Shown here: positions 17,540 to 26,134 of the stretch, one piece after another
How the letters are laid out: the number at the start of each line of letters is the position of its first letter
How positions within the stretch are numbered: position 1 is the stretch's first letter
Source: JADJXV01 sp046328995
GTDB lineage: Bacteria; Bacteroidota; Ignavibacteria; Kapaibacteriales; UBA961
DNA: 64,000 nucleotides
Direction: 5' to 3'
Assembly: GCA_046328995.1 (NCBI GenBank)
Contig: JAXLVN010000002.1
Coordinates: 186,001 to 250,000, forward strand
Notes under the pieces: model-generated
The model's database searches: none
Told to the model about the DNA's origin: nothing
Seen by the model: the letters and a program-made list of their open reading frames with translations, nothing else
Made by a program: the position numbers and the translations under genes

Positions 17540-19123
17540 ATGCCCAAACTCTACCTCTTTCTTGCGCTCCTCCTCCTCGCATTCCCGCTCTCAGCGACCA
17601 TTATTCCTGCAAATCCAACGAATTACACCGCTGCACTTGCTACACTTGCTGCGGGCGATACGCTGATGCTCGCTGCCGGGAAATACACAAATAATCTCAC
17701 GCTGAAAAGTAAAGTGGGAACTGCTGCACGCCCGATTGTGATCATGGGACAAGGCGATGCCACGGTCTTTGAGGGGCAGTCGTGTTGTAATACTATCAGC
17801 ATCACACAATGCGCGTTTGTGGTAATTTCTCACCTTCGACTTGACGGCATGAATCAGGAAGTCGATGCCGTGAAAGCCGAGGGCACCGCCGGGAATTGGG
17901 CGCATGATATCACGCTCGAATATTTGACGATTGTGCAGTACGGCGCTTCTCAGCAGAATGTGGGGATCAGTACCAAGTGTCCGGCGTGGAATTGGATGAT
18001 TCGCAAAAATCGCATCATCGGCGCCGGTACGGGCATGTATCTCGGGAATTCGGACGGTACGAAACCGTTTGTAAATGGTGTCATTGAGTATAATTACATC
18101 GGCAGCACGGTTGGGTATAACATTGAAATTAAACATCAGATTAATGGTCAGCGCGAACTCCTCCCCGAGACGTCGGTTGACGCCAAGACCATCATCCGGC
18201 ATAATGTTTTTATGAAAGATTCGCTATCCTCCACCGGCAGTAGCGCGCGTCCGAATCTCCTTGTTGGCGGCTTCCCGACCGCCGGACCGGGCATGAATGA
18301 TTATTATGAAATTTACGGTAACTTCTTCTATAATAATCCTGCTGAAGCATTGTTCCAGGGAACGGGAAATATCACACTTTATACTAATATTTTTGTGAAT
18401 CATTATAATCCCGACGGTTTCCGCACGGTGTATATCACCCCGCAGAATGGAGTGAGTCCGCAGGATGTGAAGGTGTATCATAATACCATGTGGTCAGCAA
18501 GCACGACGGGCGGCTTGCGGCTCTACAACCGGAATGCGAATTACCGGCAATATTGCTATGGCAATGCGGTATTTGCTGCCGCTGCGCCAATTTCCAACTT
18601 CCCGGATACGCTTGATAATGTGATGGGGAAATACACCGACGCAAGCGCGTATTTCCTTGCTGCTACGGAAGATATCAGCACGCTTAATCTCTACCCGCAA
18701 AACGGTCGTCTCACAGGAACGCCAACGCCGGACTCTGCATTTCGGGTGTCGTCTTCCCGCGAAGATTTCAATCACGACGCTTTTCAATGGATCTACCGCG
18801 GCGCCTATTCGGGTTGCTGCACGAATCTCGGCTGGAAATTGCAACTTGATACAATGCCCACACCCAAAGAAGTGACCTCGGTCGATGAACATGCAGAGGA
18901 GTCGGACGTGATACTTGCGCCGAATCCGGTGCGTTCACTTCTCCGGATTTCATCGCCGGCGGTGCGCTGCAAACGTATTACCCTCACAACCCTCACCGGC
19001 GAACAAGTCTTTTCAAATGAATGTGATACGCATGACGCAACCATCGATATGGAAGCATTCTCACCGGGAATCTATCTCCTGAGAATCAATGGCGGGAGTG
19101 TGAGGAAAATTGTGAAATGGTGA
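17540..19123 (+). CDS. T9SS-exported right-handed beta-helix protein
   Basis: Start set at ATG 17540, where a signal peptide begins (MPKLYLFLALLLLAFPLSA); the frame is open further upstream but only through intergenic repeats. 527 residues. Residues about 25-430 look like a parallel beta-helix of the pectate-lyase/PbH1 type (short turns such as KNRIIG, IRHNVFMKD and YGNFFYNN). The opening (AALATLAAGDTLMLAAGKY) is the usual entry to DUF1565/right-handed beta-helix domains. A T9SS sorting domain (APNPVRSLLRI... PGIYLLRI) ends it. Family members are often polysaccharide lyases or hydrolases, but no catalytic residues can be assigned from the sequence. Confidence 0.85.
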   Translation: MPKLYLFLALLLLAFPLSATIIPANPTNYTAALATLAAGDTLMLAAGKYTNNLTLKSKVGTAARPIVIMGQGDATVFEGQSCCNTISITQCAFVVISHLRLDGMNQEVDAVKAEGTAGNWAHDITLEYLTIVQYGASQQNVGISTKCPAWNWMIRKNRIIGAGTGMYLGNSDGTKPFVNGVIEYNYIGSTVGYNIEIKHQINGQRELLPETSVDAKTIIRHNVFMKDSLSSTGSSARPNLLVGGFPTAGPGMNDYYEIYGNFFYNNPAEALFQGTGNITLYTNIFVNHYNPDGFRTVYITPQNGVSPQDVKVYHNTMWSASTTGGLRLYNRNANYRQYCYGNAVFAAAAPISNFPDTLDNVMGKYTDASAYFLAATEDISTLNLYPQNGRLTGTPTPDSAFRVSSSREDFNHDAFQWIYRGAYSGCCTNLGWKLQLDTMPTPKEVTSVDEHAEESDVILAPNPVRSLLRISSPAVRCKRITLTTLTGEQVFSNECDTHDATIDMEAFSPGIYLLRINGGSVRKIVKW

Positions 19124-19137
19124 TGGAGTGGGAATTG

Positions 19138-19322
19138 CCATCACAGTGTGATGGCATGTTTGTAGCAAATAATTTCCAGACAGGGCACATCTTCGACCCC
19201 TAATGGGGTCGTGGAAGTCATTGGAATTACAAATTACTACAAACGTTTCATCCCGCTGGGATGTAGGAGAGAGATGCAGTGTAAATGTAATCTTCCATCA
19301 CAGCATAATGGCACGTTTGCGG
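19138..19322. repeat. Dispersed hairpin repeats downstream of the beta-helix gene
   Basis: CCATCACAGTGTGATGGCA with GTTTGTAGCAA at 19138-19168 and a degenerate CCATCACAGCATAATGGCA copy at 19293-19322, with a CGACCCCTAATGGGGTCG hairpin between them. The remainder of 19124-19515 is AT-rich; I see no gene in it. Confidence 0.65.
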
Positions 19323-19515
19323 CTATTCATTACGCCTCGCCCGAACTCACCTCGCCCTGCGACTCTATCGCTCCTACCATTGCATACTTATTCTGCGGTG
19401 CGCCACGGTATCGCGGAGAATAGTCGTGGTGAATCAATATTTTTATTGTTATTCAATAAATAAATGTTATTTTGCGATATAATTTTAATGTCTATCAATT
19501 ATACGGTAGTGAATT

Positions 19516-20052
19516 ATGTCAAAAACAAACAACGTCGTCTTTTGGGGCTTGTATAGTATTGCCTGGCTCATCTTTGTCGGCTTGTCTATTGAGGCAGGAG
19601 GATTGGTCGTAAATTTCTGTTGTAGTCTTTACAATCCCGAATTTGTGCAGAATTTATATCAAAAGTTAGATCTAAGCGCAATGTACAATCAAAGCAAATG
19701 GGCGTATTTCGGGCTTTATGGTTTTATTTTATGCATTTCTATTTGTAAAGCTTGGTTGTTTTACATCGTTATCCGGCTGATGCATACAATGGATTTATCA
19801 AAACCGTTCAGCGCGTTTGTGTCGAAACAGATTACACTCATCAGTTACTTCACGCTATCGATTGGACTATTGAGTTATGTAGCTCGGCAAACAGCAAATA
19901 ACCTGCAGCATCACGGGTATGAAATTGACCAACTGCATCAGTTTTGGGTTGATAGTGAAGCGTTTGTTTTAATGGCGGCTGTCGTCTATGTCATTGCGAC
20001 GATTTTCAAAAAGGGAGTTGCAATTCAAAACGAAATTGATTTAACAGTATAA
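19516..20052 (+). CDS. DUF2975-type membrane protein
   Basis: 178 residues with four hydrophobic segments (about 8-30, 63-88, 104-124 and 147-166), an arrangement and sequence style matching the DUF2975 family. Members are commonly encoded directly before a small Cro/C1-type HTH protein, as here: the stop is at 20052 and the next ATG at 20055. The pair probably forms a regulatory unit in which the membrane protein senses or controls the HTH partner, but no biochemical function is established to my knowledge. No signal peptide beyond the first membrane segment. Confidence 0.8.
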   Translation: MSKTNNVVFWGLYSIAWLIFVGLSIEAGGLVVNFCCSLYNPEFVQNLYQKLDLSAMYNQSKWAYFGLYGFILCISICKAWLFYIVIRLMHTMDLSKPFSAFVSKQITLISYFTLSIGLLSYVARQTANNLQHHGYEIDQLHQFWVDSEAFVLMAAVVYVIATIFKKGVAIQNEIDLTV

Positions 20053-20054
20053 CT

Positions 20055-20276
20055 ATGCCAATCATTGTAAATCTAGATGTCATGATGGCAAAGCGAAAAA
20101 TGTCGCTGAATGAGCTGTCAGAAAAAGTGGAGCTAACACTTTCTAACCTGTCGATATTAAAAACAGGAAAAGCTAAAGCTATACGGTTCAGCACGTTAGA
20201 AGCCATCTGCAAAGCGCTGAACTGTCAGCCCGCTGATATTCTTGAATACGTCGAAGACCCCGAAACTACTGTGTGA
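20055..20276 (+). CDS. Small Cro/C1-type (XRE) HTH regulator
   Basis: 73 residues, nearly all one helix-turn-helix domain: MSLNELSEKVELTLSNLSIL forms helices 1-3, and FSTLEAICKALNCQPADILEY is the typical end of YozG-like small XRE regulators. It starts two bases after the stop of the DUF2975 gene, so the two are translationally linked. It probably regulates its own operon; no operator was identified. Confidence 0.88.
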   Translation: MPIIVNLDVMMAKRKMSLNELSEKVELTLSNLSILKTGKAKAIRFSTLEAICKALNCQPADILEYVEDPETTV

Positions 20277-20355
20277 AACAGCACCGTTCTTTGACGGTTT
20301 ATTGGAGGCGTTTGCAACCTGCTCGCCCGGATCTCTGCACCTCACACTACTGAAA

Positions 20356-20489
20356 CGCAGCAGAGTAGTATTAACGCAAAGATGCTGAAAATGCAAAGGT
20401 TTAGCTCTGCATCTCTGCGTCTTTGCGTTAAAAATTCACTACCACGGTCATCTACCTGCTCCATACAGACTCGCCGTATGTAAATAATA
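20356..20489. repeat. 134-bp direct repeat, copy 1
   Basis: Contains internal inverted arms of the type TTAACGCAAAGAYGC/GCGTCTTTGCGTTAA, so each unit can fold into a long hairpin. It is followed immediately by a second, nearly identical unit. Noncoding. Confidence 0.85.
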
Positions 20490-20613
20490 CGCAGCAGAGT
20501 AGTATTAACGCAAAGACGCTGAAAACGCAAAGGTTTAGCTCTGCATCTCTGCGTCTTTGCGTTAAAAATTCACTACCACGGTCATCTACCTGCTCCATGC
20601 AGACTCGCCGTAT
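20490..20613. repeat. 134-bp direct repeat, copy 2 (slightly shorter)
   Basis: Nearly identical to 20356-20489 up to GACTCGCCGTAT. It ends about 60 bases before the ArsR promoter. A related partial motif (TTTTTAACGCAAAAGGCGCAAAGG) occurs at about 35707-35730. Confidence 0.85.
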
Positions 20614-20672
20614 AAAAATTCGGTTGATCGTTCTGCTCGAAACCACAAAAAATTATCAAAGAAAAAATTTAA

Positions 20673-20719
20673 TTTGCGCAACCGAAAAGTTGCGCGTATA
20701 TTTGCAACCGAAAAGTTGC
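20673..20719 (+). promoter_or_regulatory. Bacteroidota-type promoter with two ArsR operator-like repeats
   Basis: TTTG (20673-20676), 20 bases, then TATATTTG (20697-20704) fits the TTTG-N19/20-TAnnTTTG promoter pattern. Two identical copies of GCAACCGAAAAGTTGC, each an inverted repeat GCAAC/GTTGC, lie at 20678-20693 and 20704-20719, one in the spacer and one on the last base of the -7 box and beyond. They are 26 bases apart centre to centre. Binding there would block the polymerase, suggesting autoregulation by the ArsR protein encoded from 20737. Confidence 0.7.
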
Positions 20720-20736
20720 ACAATTGAAATTGAACG

Positions 20737-21060
20737 ATGAAACAAGACATATTCCAAGCCATAGCAGATCCAACGCGGAGGGCTATTTTAGCGCTGATAG
20801 CCGTCCAAGCACTTACACCCAATGTACTTGCAGAAAAATTTGATATGAGCAGGCAGGCCGTGTCGAAACATATTAAAGTTCTGCAGGAATGCGAACTCGT
20901 CATACCCGAGCAGTCCGGAAGAGAAATTTACTATCATTTAAATCCAACCAAAATGCAGGAAATTGATACGTGGCTTTCGCAATTCCGGTCGATGTGGGAA
21001 GATCGGTTTACTCAATTGGACAATGTATTATTAACCCTTACTCAACAACAACAACAATGA
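20737..21060 (+). CDS. ArsR-family winged-helix repressor (SdpR-like)
   Basis: 107 residues. Opens MKQDIFQAIADPTRRAIL, with the DPTRR hallmark of ArsR/SdpR-type regulators, followed by the recognition helix MSRQAVSKHIKVLQ and a wing ending REIYYHLNP. There is only one Cys and no metal-site motif, so it is unlikely to be an arsenic or metal sensor. Its stop overlaps the next start (ATGA at 21057-21060). ArsR regulators paired with AHSA1/SRPBCC genes are common. Probable operators lie at 20678-20719, so it very likely represses its own cassette. Confidence 0.92.
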   Translation: MKQDIFQAIADPTRRAILALIAVQALTPNVLAEKFDMSRQAVSKHIKVLQECELVIPEQSGREIYYHLNPTKMQEIDTWLSQFRSMWEDRFTQLDNVLLTLTQQQQQ

Positions 21061-21557
21061 ACACAAAACTCTTCTTCGACTTTACGGTTGATACCGCGAC
21101 CAACTCCATCCACATCCGCCGCGAATTCGCTGCGGGTCGCCCTACAGTGTGGGATTGCTATACCAAGTCCGAACTCCTCGACCAATGGTGGATGCCCAAG
21201 CCATGGAAATCACGCACCAAAACAATGGATTTCCGCGAAGGCGGCAAGTGGCATTATGCAGCCGTCGGACCCAATGGTGAGGAACACTGGTCAATCGCCG
21301 AGTATGTCACCATCGAACCTCAGCAACTCTTTACCGCCAATGATGCTTTCGGTGATGCCGACGGCACCGTCAATCCTCACATGCCGCAATCAGTATGGAC
21401 AATGAATTTCAGCGACAGCGGAGAAAATACTCTCGTCTATGGTATTATGCAGTTTCCCGACCTCGCTCAGCTTGAGCAGACAATCGCGATGGGCTTTAAA
21501 GAAGGCCTGACCATGGCAATGGATAATCTCGATGCAATGCTGAGAGAAGCTCAATGA
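21057..21557 (+). CDS. SRPBCC/AHSA1-domain protein 1
   Basis: Start at ATG 21057, overlapping the ArsR stop by four bases; the frame is open further upstream, but that part lies inside the ArsR gene. 166 residues forming one START-like AHSA1 domain: IHIRREFAAGRPTVWDCYT, LLDQWWMPKPW, MDFREGGKWHY and MGFKEGLTMAMDNLD. These are helix-grip folds with a hydrophobic cavity that usually bind small lipophilic ligands; the ligand is unknown. It may report a ligand that relieves ArsR repression or act in a stress response. It closely resembles the third SRPBCC protein (22049-22552), indicating local duplication. Confidence 0.9.
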   Translation: MNTKLFFDFTVDTATNSIHIRREFAAGRPTVWDCYTKSELLDQWWMPKPWKSRTKTMDFREGGKWHYAAVGPNGEEHWSIAEYVTIEPQQLFTANDAFGDADGTVNPHMPQSVWTMNFSDSGENTLVYGIMQFPDLAQLEQTIAMGFKEGLTMAMDNLDAMLREAQ

Positions 21558-21606
21558 TGTTGTCTTTGACCCCTTGATAAAGTAGTATTCTCAATACCCC
21601 ACAAAT

Positions 21607-22041
21607 ATGACTCCCAAAACATTTCGAACAGAACGGATCTTTAAAGCATCCAGAAAAAATGTGTGGCGCGCTTTGACGGAAAAAGAATTGATGAAACAAT
21701 GGTATTTCGATCTACCGGAATTTAAGGCGGAAGTGGGATTTACCTTTGAAGTGACCGGCGGCGAACCCGGCGGCACCCAATACCTGCATCATTTCGAAAT
21801 TGTCGAGGTACTTCCCGAACGAAAATTAACGCATACCTGGTGTTTTGTCGGGTACGATGGCATCTCTTATCTCTCCTACGAATTGTTTGATGAGGGGGAA
21901 TACACAAAATTAATCCTCACGCATTCGGGGCTCGAAACATTCCCCGCAGATAATCCGGATTTTGAATATCACAAATTTGAAATCGGGTGGAATGGTATTC
22001 TCGATGTATCATTAAAAAACTTCTTGGAACAATACAGATAA
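21607..22041 (+). CDS. SRPBCC/AHSA1-domain protein 2
   Basis: 144 residues, an AHSA1-type START domain: FRTERIFKASRKNVWRALTEKELMKQWYF at the N-terminus, FEVTGGEPGG in place of the usual D-x-R-x-GG turn, and HKFEIGWNGILDVSLKNFLE as the C-terminal helix. It belongs to a different subgroup from its two neighbours (YLSYELFDEGEYTKLILTHSG). The gap to the first SRPBCC gene is 49 bases and to the next only 7, so it is probably part of the ArsR-controlled transcript. Ligand and role unknown. Confidence 0.88.
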   Translation: MTPKTFRTERIFKASRKNVWRALTEKELMKQWYFDLPEFKAEVGFTFEVTGGEPGGTQYLHHFEIVEVLPERKLTHTWCFVGYDGISYLSYELFDEGEYTKLILTHSGLETFPADNPDFEYHKFEIGWNGILDVSLKNFLEQYR

Positions 22042-22048
22042 CACTCTC

Positions 22049-22552
22049 ATGAATAACAATTTACAATTTGATATGACCGTTGACAAAGCAGCCAAAACGG
22101 TCGTTGTGAACAAAGAATTTGCTGCTGCGCAAGCGCTGGTATGGGATGCATTTACGACAGCCGAACTGTTAGATCAATGGTGGGCGCCGAAGCCCTATAC
22201 TTCAAAAACAAAACACATGGATTTCAGAGTCGGCGGCCGAAGATTCTATGCGATGGTAAGTCCTGAAGGGCAAGAAAATTGGCAGCTTCAGTCCTATACG
22301 TCGATTAGCCCCAAAACCAATTTCATGTATTTTAGTGCCTTTGCAGATGCCAATGAAAATCCCTCGTTGCCGGGTTCGAATTGGGACCTCACTTTTTCCG
22401 AACAACATGGAATCACCACCGTGCATATTTGCATTACCAATGATTCGCTTGAACGTATGGAAAAAATGATCGAAATGGGTTTCAAAGAAGGATTTGCAAT
22501 GACCCTGGAGTATCTTGCAGAAGTATTGAAAATTAACCGGAAAACGGAATAA
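22049..22552 (+). CDS. SRPBCC/AHSA1-domain protein 3
   Basis: 167 residues, with the same architecture and close sequence similarity to the protein of 21057-21557 (FDMTVDKAAKTVVVNKEFAA, ELLDQWWAPKPYTSKTK, MGFKEGFAMTLEYL). It is best read as a tandem duplicate separated by the divergent copy. A helix-grip ligand-binding fold is expected in the cytoplasm, since there is no signal peptide. It starts 7 bases after the preceding stop. Confidence 0.9.
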   Translation: MNNNLQFDMTVDKAAKTVVVNKEFAAAQALVWDAFTTAELLDQWWAPKPYTSKTKHMDFRVGGRRFYAMVSPEGQENWQLQSYTSISPKTNFMYFSAFADANENPSLPGSNWDLTFSEQHGITTVHICITNDSLERMEKMIEMGFKEGFAMTLEYLAEVLKINRKTE

Positions 22553-22579
22553 AATTTTCAAATCTCATGTACTAAAACG

Positions 22580-23011
22580 ATGAACATACAACAACAAATC
22601 GAAGCATACATTGCCGCCCAGCCCGAACCCAAGCGGAGTGAAATGAATGAGTTGCACCGTATTATTCTCGAAGAAATGCCCGGATGCAGGGTGTGGTTTT
22701 TAGACGGTAAAAACGCAGACAACAAAACCGTTTCGAATCCAAATATCGGCTACGGACAGCGTACCATGCGGTACGCAAACGGCACGTCGAGAGAATTCTA
22801 CCAGATCGGCATGAGCGCCAACACGACCGGCATTTCCATCTATATCCTCGGTATCAACGACAAATCATACTTATCGGCAACATACGCACCAACACTCGGC
22901 AAGGCAAGCATAACGGGATATTGCATAAAATTCAAATCTATCAATGACATACATCTTGATGTACTGCGAGCGGCAATTCGGGATGGGGCGGCAGAAGTTG
23001 AAAATATGTGA
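22580..23011 (+). CDS. DUF1801-domain protein
   Basis: 143 residues. IEAYIAAQPEPKRSEMNELHRIILEEMPG followed by beta-strands with FYQIGMSANTTGISIYILG and GYCIKFKSINDIHLDVLRAAI fits the DUF1801 (YdhG-like) family. Such proteins often accompany AHSA1/SRPBCC genes behind an ArsR or similar regulator, as here, 27 bases after the third SRPBCC gene. Function is not established. Last gene of the cassette; a hairpin repeat at 23098-23128 lies between it and the convergent receptor gene. Confidence 0.85.
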   Translation: MNIQQQIEAYIAAQPEPKRSEMNELHRIILEEMPGCRVWFLDGKNADNKTVSNPNIGYGQRTMRYANGTSREFYQIGMSANTTGISIYILGINDKSYLSATYAPTLGKASITGYCIKFKSINDIHLDVLRAAIRDGAAEVENM

Positions 23012-23097
23012 GTTGATGAAGAGAAATCAGGTGAAAATCCTATCTTCGATCAGAGTGTGATGATAAGTATGTAGCTAGCAATTTCCTTCCTATACAC

Positions 23098-23128
23098 CGA
23101 GCCGCTCGCGTAGAAGCGAGGGGCTCGG
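23098..23128. repeat. Hairpin repeat between convergent genes
   Basis: CGAGCC...GGCTCG arms with inner CTCGC/GCGAG, of the same family as 17332-17361. No T-run, so a terminator role is uncertain. Confidence 0.6.
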
Positions 23129-23144
23129 GAGGAAAGAAACAAAT

Positions 23145-25205
23145 TCAAAACACCACACCCACATTCACATACACATTCCTCCCCACTGACGGAAGATTAT
23201 TCACGCTTGAATATTCCCAGTAATTTTTGTCGAGGATGTTTTCGATGCCGGCTTGAAGGGTGATGCCGAGCCCGAGAGGGACTCCGCAGTGGAAGTCGAG
23301 AATCGCGAAACCCGGCGTTTCGTCTTCGGTGGAAATTGTGCGGGAATACTGCGTTTGCCGTGCGGTGAGGCGGCTGCCGAGTTCTGCCCAGTACTGTTCA
23401 CGTTCCCAGCGGATCTTCGCGCTCAGCTCCATCGGCGGCATCCATGGGAGCGACTCTTTGAGGTCAATCGCGCGTCCTATCTGCCAGCGGTACGTGGCTC
23501 TGCCGCTCCATTCTTCATCAAACGCTAGCCAGCAGTCGGCTTCAATGCCTGCGAGCGTCGCCGCGCCGATATGTTCATACCGCCGAAATGCCTGCGGGAA
23601 TTGCTTGTTCGTCGTGTCCGGCGCGATAATCGTGCGTCCTGCGATGTAATTTTCCATCACATTGACAAACGCAGCCGCCTTCATCTGCAGCTTCCCGGGC
23701 TCAGCATGCTGGATCCCCACTTCACCCTGCCAGCCGCGTTCGGGAGCAAGATCCGGATTCCCCATATAAATCGCATTATCAAGAGGATTATACAGGTAAA
23801 AACCATAATTCTCAATATGTGTCGGCAATCGCGAAGCGCGCGCCGCCATCAGGCGCAGAGATGTTTGGTTGGAAATGATGTATTCTATTGAAGCATTGAT
23901 ACTTCCGGCAGTAGGGGTGCGGGCGATATCGGGTGAATTCCAGAACGCCGCAAAGGCATTTTTGCCCTCCGTATCGGTGAGCGTGCGCCGGGAATAATCG
24001 ACACGGGCAGCGACGCGGTAGCGGAAATGGCCATCCGTCGGTTCGTAATTCCACTCGGCAGCAAACGCCGTATTTAGATTATCCACACCTGCAAGATTAA
24101 TCAAATGCATCGGCGCGCCGGTCGTAATCGGCACCATACGCATGTCGGCAAACGCCGAAAGATGGAAGATATCGACCGTCAATTTTAGGGTCTGTTCCTT
24201 CGTAGCAAAGAGCATCTCGCCAAGCAATCCGGCCGTCTGCGTCTCGCCGTTCATCGGCATGTTCATGCCGGGCATGATGAGCCGTTGCTCAATTTCCTGC
24301 GTGCTCCGCGCATAATCATCCATAAGATGATCCACGGAATTCCAATACACTTTAGCAGTTACAAGCGGAATAAGCTTCGTGACCGAGCGCATGCGATAGT
24401 CAGCACTCAGGATATTCGACTCTGTTTTTGTGGCGTCCATGATGAGCGCCGGGTATCCTATTTTACGGGCATTATCGCGGATATAGCCGATGGAAAGTTC
24501 CTGTTCAGCCGGCAAACGCTGCAGAATATCAAGCTTGTAATTCTCTTTTTCAAAACCCGAATTGCCAATCGTTTTGCCGCCGCCGGCGGAATAATCGCCC
24601 GAACGTTTCACCGAAAATGAACCGCGCGCTGCGGTGTTATTGAGCGAATAATTTACACTCCCACGGCCGCGCGCAAAAGGAGCATTGCTCGATGCGCTGA
24701 GTTCGACATTGCCGGTAAGTCCTTCGTAAAAAGAGGGTTTGATGGTGACGAGGTTGAGCGAACCTCCCTGTGTCTGTCCGGTAGAAAGGTCACTTGACCC
24801 GCTGCTGACTTCGAGCTGCCGGAGGTTCTCGGGTTCGACATAGGCAGTAATCGGATCCATCTTATCAACACATGCGGCATGCATTTTCATACCGTCGATG
24901 GTGATTGCCACCTGTCCGCCGCTCATACCGCGGAGGGTAGGTTCGAGCGCAAAATTTGCGCGGCGGATGAGCGCTACGCTTGGTTCGGACTGCAGGGCTG
25001 CCTCGATCGTAGTCGAAGTGCGTGGAACGGGAGCGGCGTTGACTCGGCGTTCTGCCTCGACGACAATCGCCTTCTTGATGACATACGACTTTACCGCTGC
25101 GGTGGAGTCCGCCGGACGCGTTTGTTTTTTCTTCGGTGTATCCTGCGCAGAAGCTATTCCCGGGCAGAGAGACAGGCAGCAGAAGAGGAACGCGAGGGAT
25201 TTCAT
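23145..25205 (-). CDS. TonB-dependent outer-membrane receptor, OprC/NosA-like copper transporter
   Basis: Start set at ATG 25205, overlapping the stop of the upstream lipoprotein gene (ATGA) and beginning a signal peptide (MKSLAFLFCCLSLCPGIASAQ). 686 residues. The plug domain (about 55-165) contains DGMKMHAACVDKMDP with Cys112-x3-Met116, the CxxxM copper motif of OprC/NosA receptors, and TAYVEPENLRQLEV. The beta-barrel ends in Phe (VGVVF). No exact HxM partner motif was found; DMRM or MHL segments in the barrel could supply ligands. It is the last gene of the nos module, where NosA-type receptors are known to bring copper across the outer membrane for NosZ. Annotation as a generic siderophore receptor is less likely. 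Confidence 0.87.
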   Translation of the reverse strand: MKSLAFLFCCLSLCPGIASAQDTPKKKQTRPADSTAAVKSYVIKKAIVVEAERRVNAAPVPRTSTTIEAALQSEPSVALIRRANFALEPTLRGMSGGQVAITIDGMKMHAACVDKMDPITAYVEPENLRQLEVSSGSSDLSTGQTQGGSLNLVTIKPSFYEGLTGNVELSASSNAPFARGRGSVNYSLNNTAARGSFSVKRSGDYSAGGGKTIGNSGFEKENYKLDILQRLPAEQELSIGYIRDNARKIGYPALIMDATKTESNILSADYRMRSVTKLIPLVTAKVYWNSVDHLMDDYARSTQEIEQRLIMPGMNMPMNGETQTAGLLGEMLFATKEQTLKLTVDIFHLSAFADMRMVPITTGAPMHLINLAGVDNLNTAFAAEWNYEPTDGHFRYRVAARVDYSRRTLTDTEGKNAFAAFWNSPDIARTPTAGSINASIEYIISNQTSLRLMAARASRLPTHIENYGFYLYNPLDNAIYMGNPDLAPERGWQGEVGIQHAEPGKLQMKAAAFVNVMENYIAGRTIIAPDTTNKQFPQAFRRYEHIGAATLAGIEADCWLAFDEEWSGRATYRWQIGRAIDLKESLPWMPPMELSAKIRWEREQYWAELGSRLTARQTQYSRTISTEDETPGFAILDFHCGVPLGLGITLQAGIENILDKNYWEYSSVNNLPSVGRNVYVNVGVVF

Positions 25206-26008
25206 AGGGTTATCATGAAGAATTGCTTGCCGACGATGGTGCCGGCGCGATTGAGTGCAAGGTTGATTTTCCATTCACCGGTCATGATAAAATTCACTTT
25301 TCCGGCGTAGTGTCCTTTGCCTTTGGTGGTAGGATTCACATTATTCGGCGAACCATGTCCCATGCTCGGCATTTCGGGGGTGATGGTCATCGTGAGGTCA
25401 TCGACCGGCGTATAGACATCGGAGGCACTGGTAAAGAGCGTAAATTCCACATCATTCATTCCGACGATAGGTTTGGCAATCGGGAGCATTGCAAGAATCA
25501 TCGCATTGCCGTCGGTGCCCATGAAAAGCTTCGGCGGGTAGCTGCCGGCGACGACGGAAATTGGCAGAGTGAGCGTGCTTTCCTTCGTTCCGGTAGCCAT
25601 GCGGAAGCCAATCGTGACAGACCATGTATAGACATCATTGCCGGCCATTGTAAAGACAGCAGCCATCGGGAAAAGGCCATCTCCACTCTGCGCGCTTGTC
25701 GGCTGCTCGGTGGGGCAGGAATGCTTCATCGACCCCATATCCATTTGGGGCTTGAGCGTAAGCTGCGCGTCGCGGATGACGGCATTGGTCGCAGAGTCGA
25801 GCACGCGGATATAGAATCGATTGTAGCCGGTGCGGAGCGTGTCGTCGGCATAGAGCTCCAGCTTGGTGCCGGCCGTGAATCCTTCGGCAAGTTTAATTTT
25901 TTGAATCGTTACCGGCGGTGTAGGCGTCACGCCGGTGTCGTTTGTACTGCATGATACGAGTGTGACTACGAAGAGGATGGCAGAGAAGAAGAGAGTACGA
26001 GTTTTCAT
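25202..26008 (-). CDS. YtkA-like periplasmic lipoprotein, probable copper handling
   Basis: Start at ATG 26008, followed by a lipoprotein signal (MKTRTLFFSAILFVVTLVSC). 268 residues with two YtkA/FixH-like immunoglobulin folds, each containing a Met/His/Gly-rich loop: MDMGSMKHSC in the first and MPSMGHG in the second, both typical of exported proteins that handle copper. The C-terminal motif GHYAGKVNFIMTGEWKINL is the standard YtkA ending. Its stop overlaps the receptor start by four bases, so the two are co-translated. It probably receives or buffers copper in the periplasm beneath the receptor. Copper binding itself is inferred. Confidence 0.8.
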   Translation of the reverse strand: MKTRTLFFSAILFVVTLVSCSTNDTGVTPTPPVTIQKIKLAEGFTAGTKLELYADDTLRTGYNRFYIRVLDSATNAVIRDAQLTLKPQMDMGSMKHSCPTEQPTSAQSGDGLFPMAAVFTMAGNDVYTWSVTIGFRMATGTKESTLTLPISVVAGSYPPKLFMGTDGNAMILAMLPIAKPIVGMNDVEFTLFTSASDVYTPVDDLTMTITPEMPSMGHGSPNNVNPTTKGKGHYAGKVNFIMTGEWKINLALNRAGTIVGKQFFMITL

Positions 26009-26134
26009 AACACTGAATTCATTGATTATAGAATCGTAAGCACGCAAGACCGGCACATTTCGACCGGGATGCGTTCTGCAAAACTACCGAAAAATTCCGA
26101 CCTGTTTTCCTGCATCATACCCTGTACCGGCTGC

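Noticed and set aside
19203..19463. Open frame of 86 codons in the intergenic repeats
   Set aside because: Overlaps hairpin repeats, has no ribosome binding site and no protein-like pattern.
23145..25205. Generic iron-siderophore receptor annotation
   Set aside because: The Cys-x3-Met motif in the plug, the YtkA-like partner with Met/His-rich loops and the nos context fit a copper receptor better.
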